A stretch of 17,279 nucleotides of DNA from Gemmatimonadaceae bacterium (lineage in GTDB: Bacteria > Gemmatimonadota > Gemmatimonadetes > Gemmatimonadales > Gemmatimonadaceae). The notes beneath the pieces are model-generated. The model was not told the DNA's origin. It did no database searches and saw nothing but the letters and a program-made list of their open reading frames with translations. The first letter of the stretch is position 1. Each line of letters opens with the position of its first letter. The stretch covers positions 1-17,279 of the forward strand of contig JACMLI010000034.1 in assembly GCA_014379705.1 (NCBI GenBank), given 5' to 3'. This document shows, in pieces, positions 16,515 to 17,279 of this stretch. Both the position numbers and the translations under genes were made by a program.

Positions 16515-17195
16515 ATGCTTCTCCACATCCCCGACGTCCTCACCGCGCAGCAGGTGCACGACGCGCGGACGCTGCTCGATGAATCCGCGTGGGTCGACGG
16601 CAACGTCACCGCCGGGCACCAGTCGGCCAGGGCCAAGCGGAACATGCAGATCCCGGAAGATCACCCTGTCTCCCAGCAACTGGGCGAGGTGATCCTGCGG
16701 GCCCTTGGCGTGAATCCCCTCTTCATCTCGGCGGCGCTCCCGCTGAAGGTCTTTCCGCCGTTGTTCAATCGCTACGAAGGCGGACACTCGTTCGGTACGC
16801 ACGTCGACAATGCGATTCGCACCGTCACGGGCACACCGCACAAGGTGCGCACCGACCTCTCCGCCACGCTCTTCCTGGCGTCGCCTGACGAGTACGATGG
16901 CGGCGAGCTTGTCGTGGAGGACCTGTACGGAGTGCATAACGTGAAGCTCCCGGCAGGTCACATGGTGCTCTACCCGGCGTCCAGCCTGCACCACGTGCGA
17001 CCGGTGACGCGCGGGGCGCGCGTCGCCTCCTTCTTCTGGATCCAGAGCATGGTGCGCGACGATGGCGAGCGCTCGCTCCTCTTCGATCTCGACAGCGTCA
17101 TCCAGGGCATCACCCCCGACTTGCCTCAGCATCCAGCGCTCGTCCAGCTCACCGGCGTCTATCACAATCTCCTGCGGCGATGGGCCGACCTTTGA
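16515..17195 (+). CDS. piuC: PiuC/YbiX-like Fe(II)/2-oxoglutarate (PKHD-type) hydroxylase
   Basis: From the ATG at 16515 this is a 226-residue protein, the standard length of PiuC/YbiX. The PKHD-type double-stranded beta-helix core has the iron triad H96-x-D98 (in GTHVDNA) and H159 (in SLHHVRPVTRG). R169 is ten residues after H159, in the place expected to bind 2-oxoglutarate. FNRYEGG upstream is also typical. The family is iron-dependent, sits beside siderophore receptors and is thought to act in iron-siderophore use, though its substrate is not established. The frame is open 39 codons upstream into the end of the receptor gene, but MLLHIPDVL is the usual N-terminus. It probably shares the receptor's promoter, modulated by the hairpin between them. 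Confidence 0.94.
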   Translation: MLLHIPDVLTAQQVHDARTLLDESAWVDGNVTAGHQSARAKRNMQIPEDHPVSQQLGEVILRALGVNPLFISAALPLKVFPPLFNRYEGGHSFGTHVDNAIRTVTGTPHKVRTDLSATLFLASPDEYDGGELVVEDLYGVHNVKLPAGHMVLYPASSLHHVRPVTRGARVASFFWIQSMVRDDGERSLLFDLDSVIQGITPDLPQHPALVQLTGVYHNLLRRWADL

Positions 17196-17279
17196 GGTCA
17201 TCGACGATCACGCCGCTGGGTCCCACGCGTTCACCGGTGGCGACCCCCGAGCTGGTCGAGGCCGTGATGGTTGCCGCCG
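17180..17279 (+). CDS. Possible start of another gene, cut by the window end
   Basis: An ATG at 17180, overlapping the last 16 bases of piuC, opens a frame that runs to the end of the window (33 codons). By count 26 of the 33 third positions are G or C, as in neighbouring genes, and the later part (VATPELVEAVMVAA) looks protein-like. There is no clear ribosome site and no recognisable domain, so both the start and the reality of this gene are uncertain. Confidence 0.3.
   Translation, partial: MGRPLRSSTITPLGPTRSPVATPELVEAVMVAA

Noticed and set aside
1..17279. CRISPR arrays, insertion sequences, toxin-antitoxin or phage genes
   Set aside because: I looked for spaced repeats, terminal inverted repeats, transposase motifs and small paired genes and saw none.

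Overview
This is a roughly two-thirds GC chromosomal window from a diderm (outer-membrane) bacterium. It carries lipoproteins, a BamA-type barrel, a TonB-dependent receptor and a TolB-propeller/amidohydrolase fusion. That mix and the codon bias fit Gemmatimonadota or a similar soil/freshwater phylum. This placement is inference from style, not from a marker gene. There are no rRNA or tRNA genes, CRISPR arrays, transposases or phage genes.

Layout. (1) 26-3277, + strand: a secreted TolB-like propeller fused to an amidohydrolase. (2) 3281-8886, - strand: a compact four-gene operon. In transcription order it is a DUF4956 membrane protein, an SdiA-regulated/phytase-like propeller lipoprotein, an 861-residue outer-membrane protein with a CotH-like kinase-type motif ahead of a BamA-like barrel, and a purple-acid-phosphatase-like metallophosphoesterase lipoprotein. 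The first three are joined by ATGA overlaps and the last follows after 22 bases. (3) 8887-9140: a divergent intergenic region. (4) 9141-12376, + strand: a YtcJ-like amidohydrolase lipoprotein and a cardiolipin synthase, coupled by a TGATG stop/start. (5) 12530-13467, + strand: a small Big2-type lipoprotein overlapping a P-loop kinase-like gene by GTGA. (6) 13468-14043: no intact gene. On the - strand it carries what looks like the remains of a gamma-carbonic-anhydrase hexapeptide-repeat gene, then an AT-rich island with repeated TGATGAAC. (7) 14044-17192, + strand: an STN-containing catecholate-type siderophore receptor followed by a PiuC/YbiX Fe(II)/2-oxoglutarate hydroxylase, with a strong hairpin between them. 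A possible further gene starts at 17180 and runs off the window.

How the genes work together. The most interesting block is the four-gene operon. DUF4956 proteins are typically found beside VTC polyphosphate polymerase and CotH genes. Here DUF4956 sits with a CotH-like/barrel fusion, a phytase-like propeller and a phosphatase. I infer a cell-envelope phosphoryl-transfer and phosphate-release system, untested. The receptor and PiuC pair is a known iron-siderophore uptake arrangement, like fiu-ybiX of enterobacteria.
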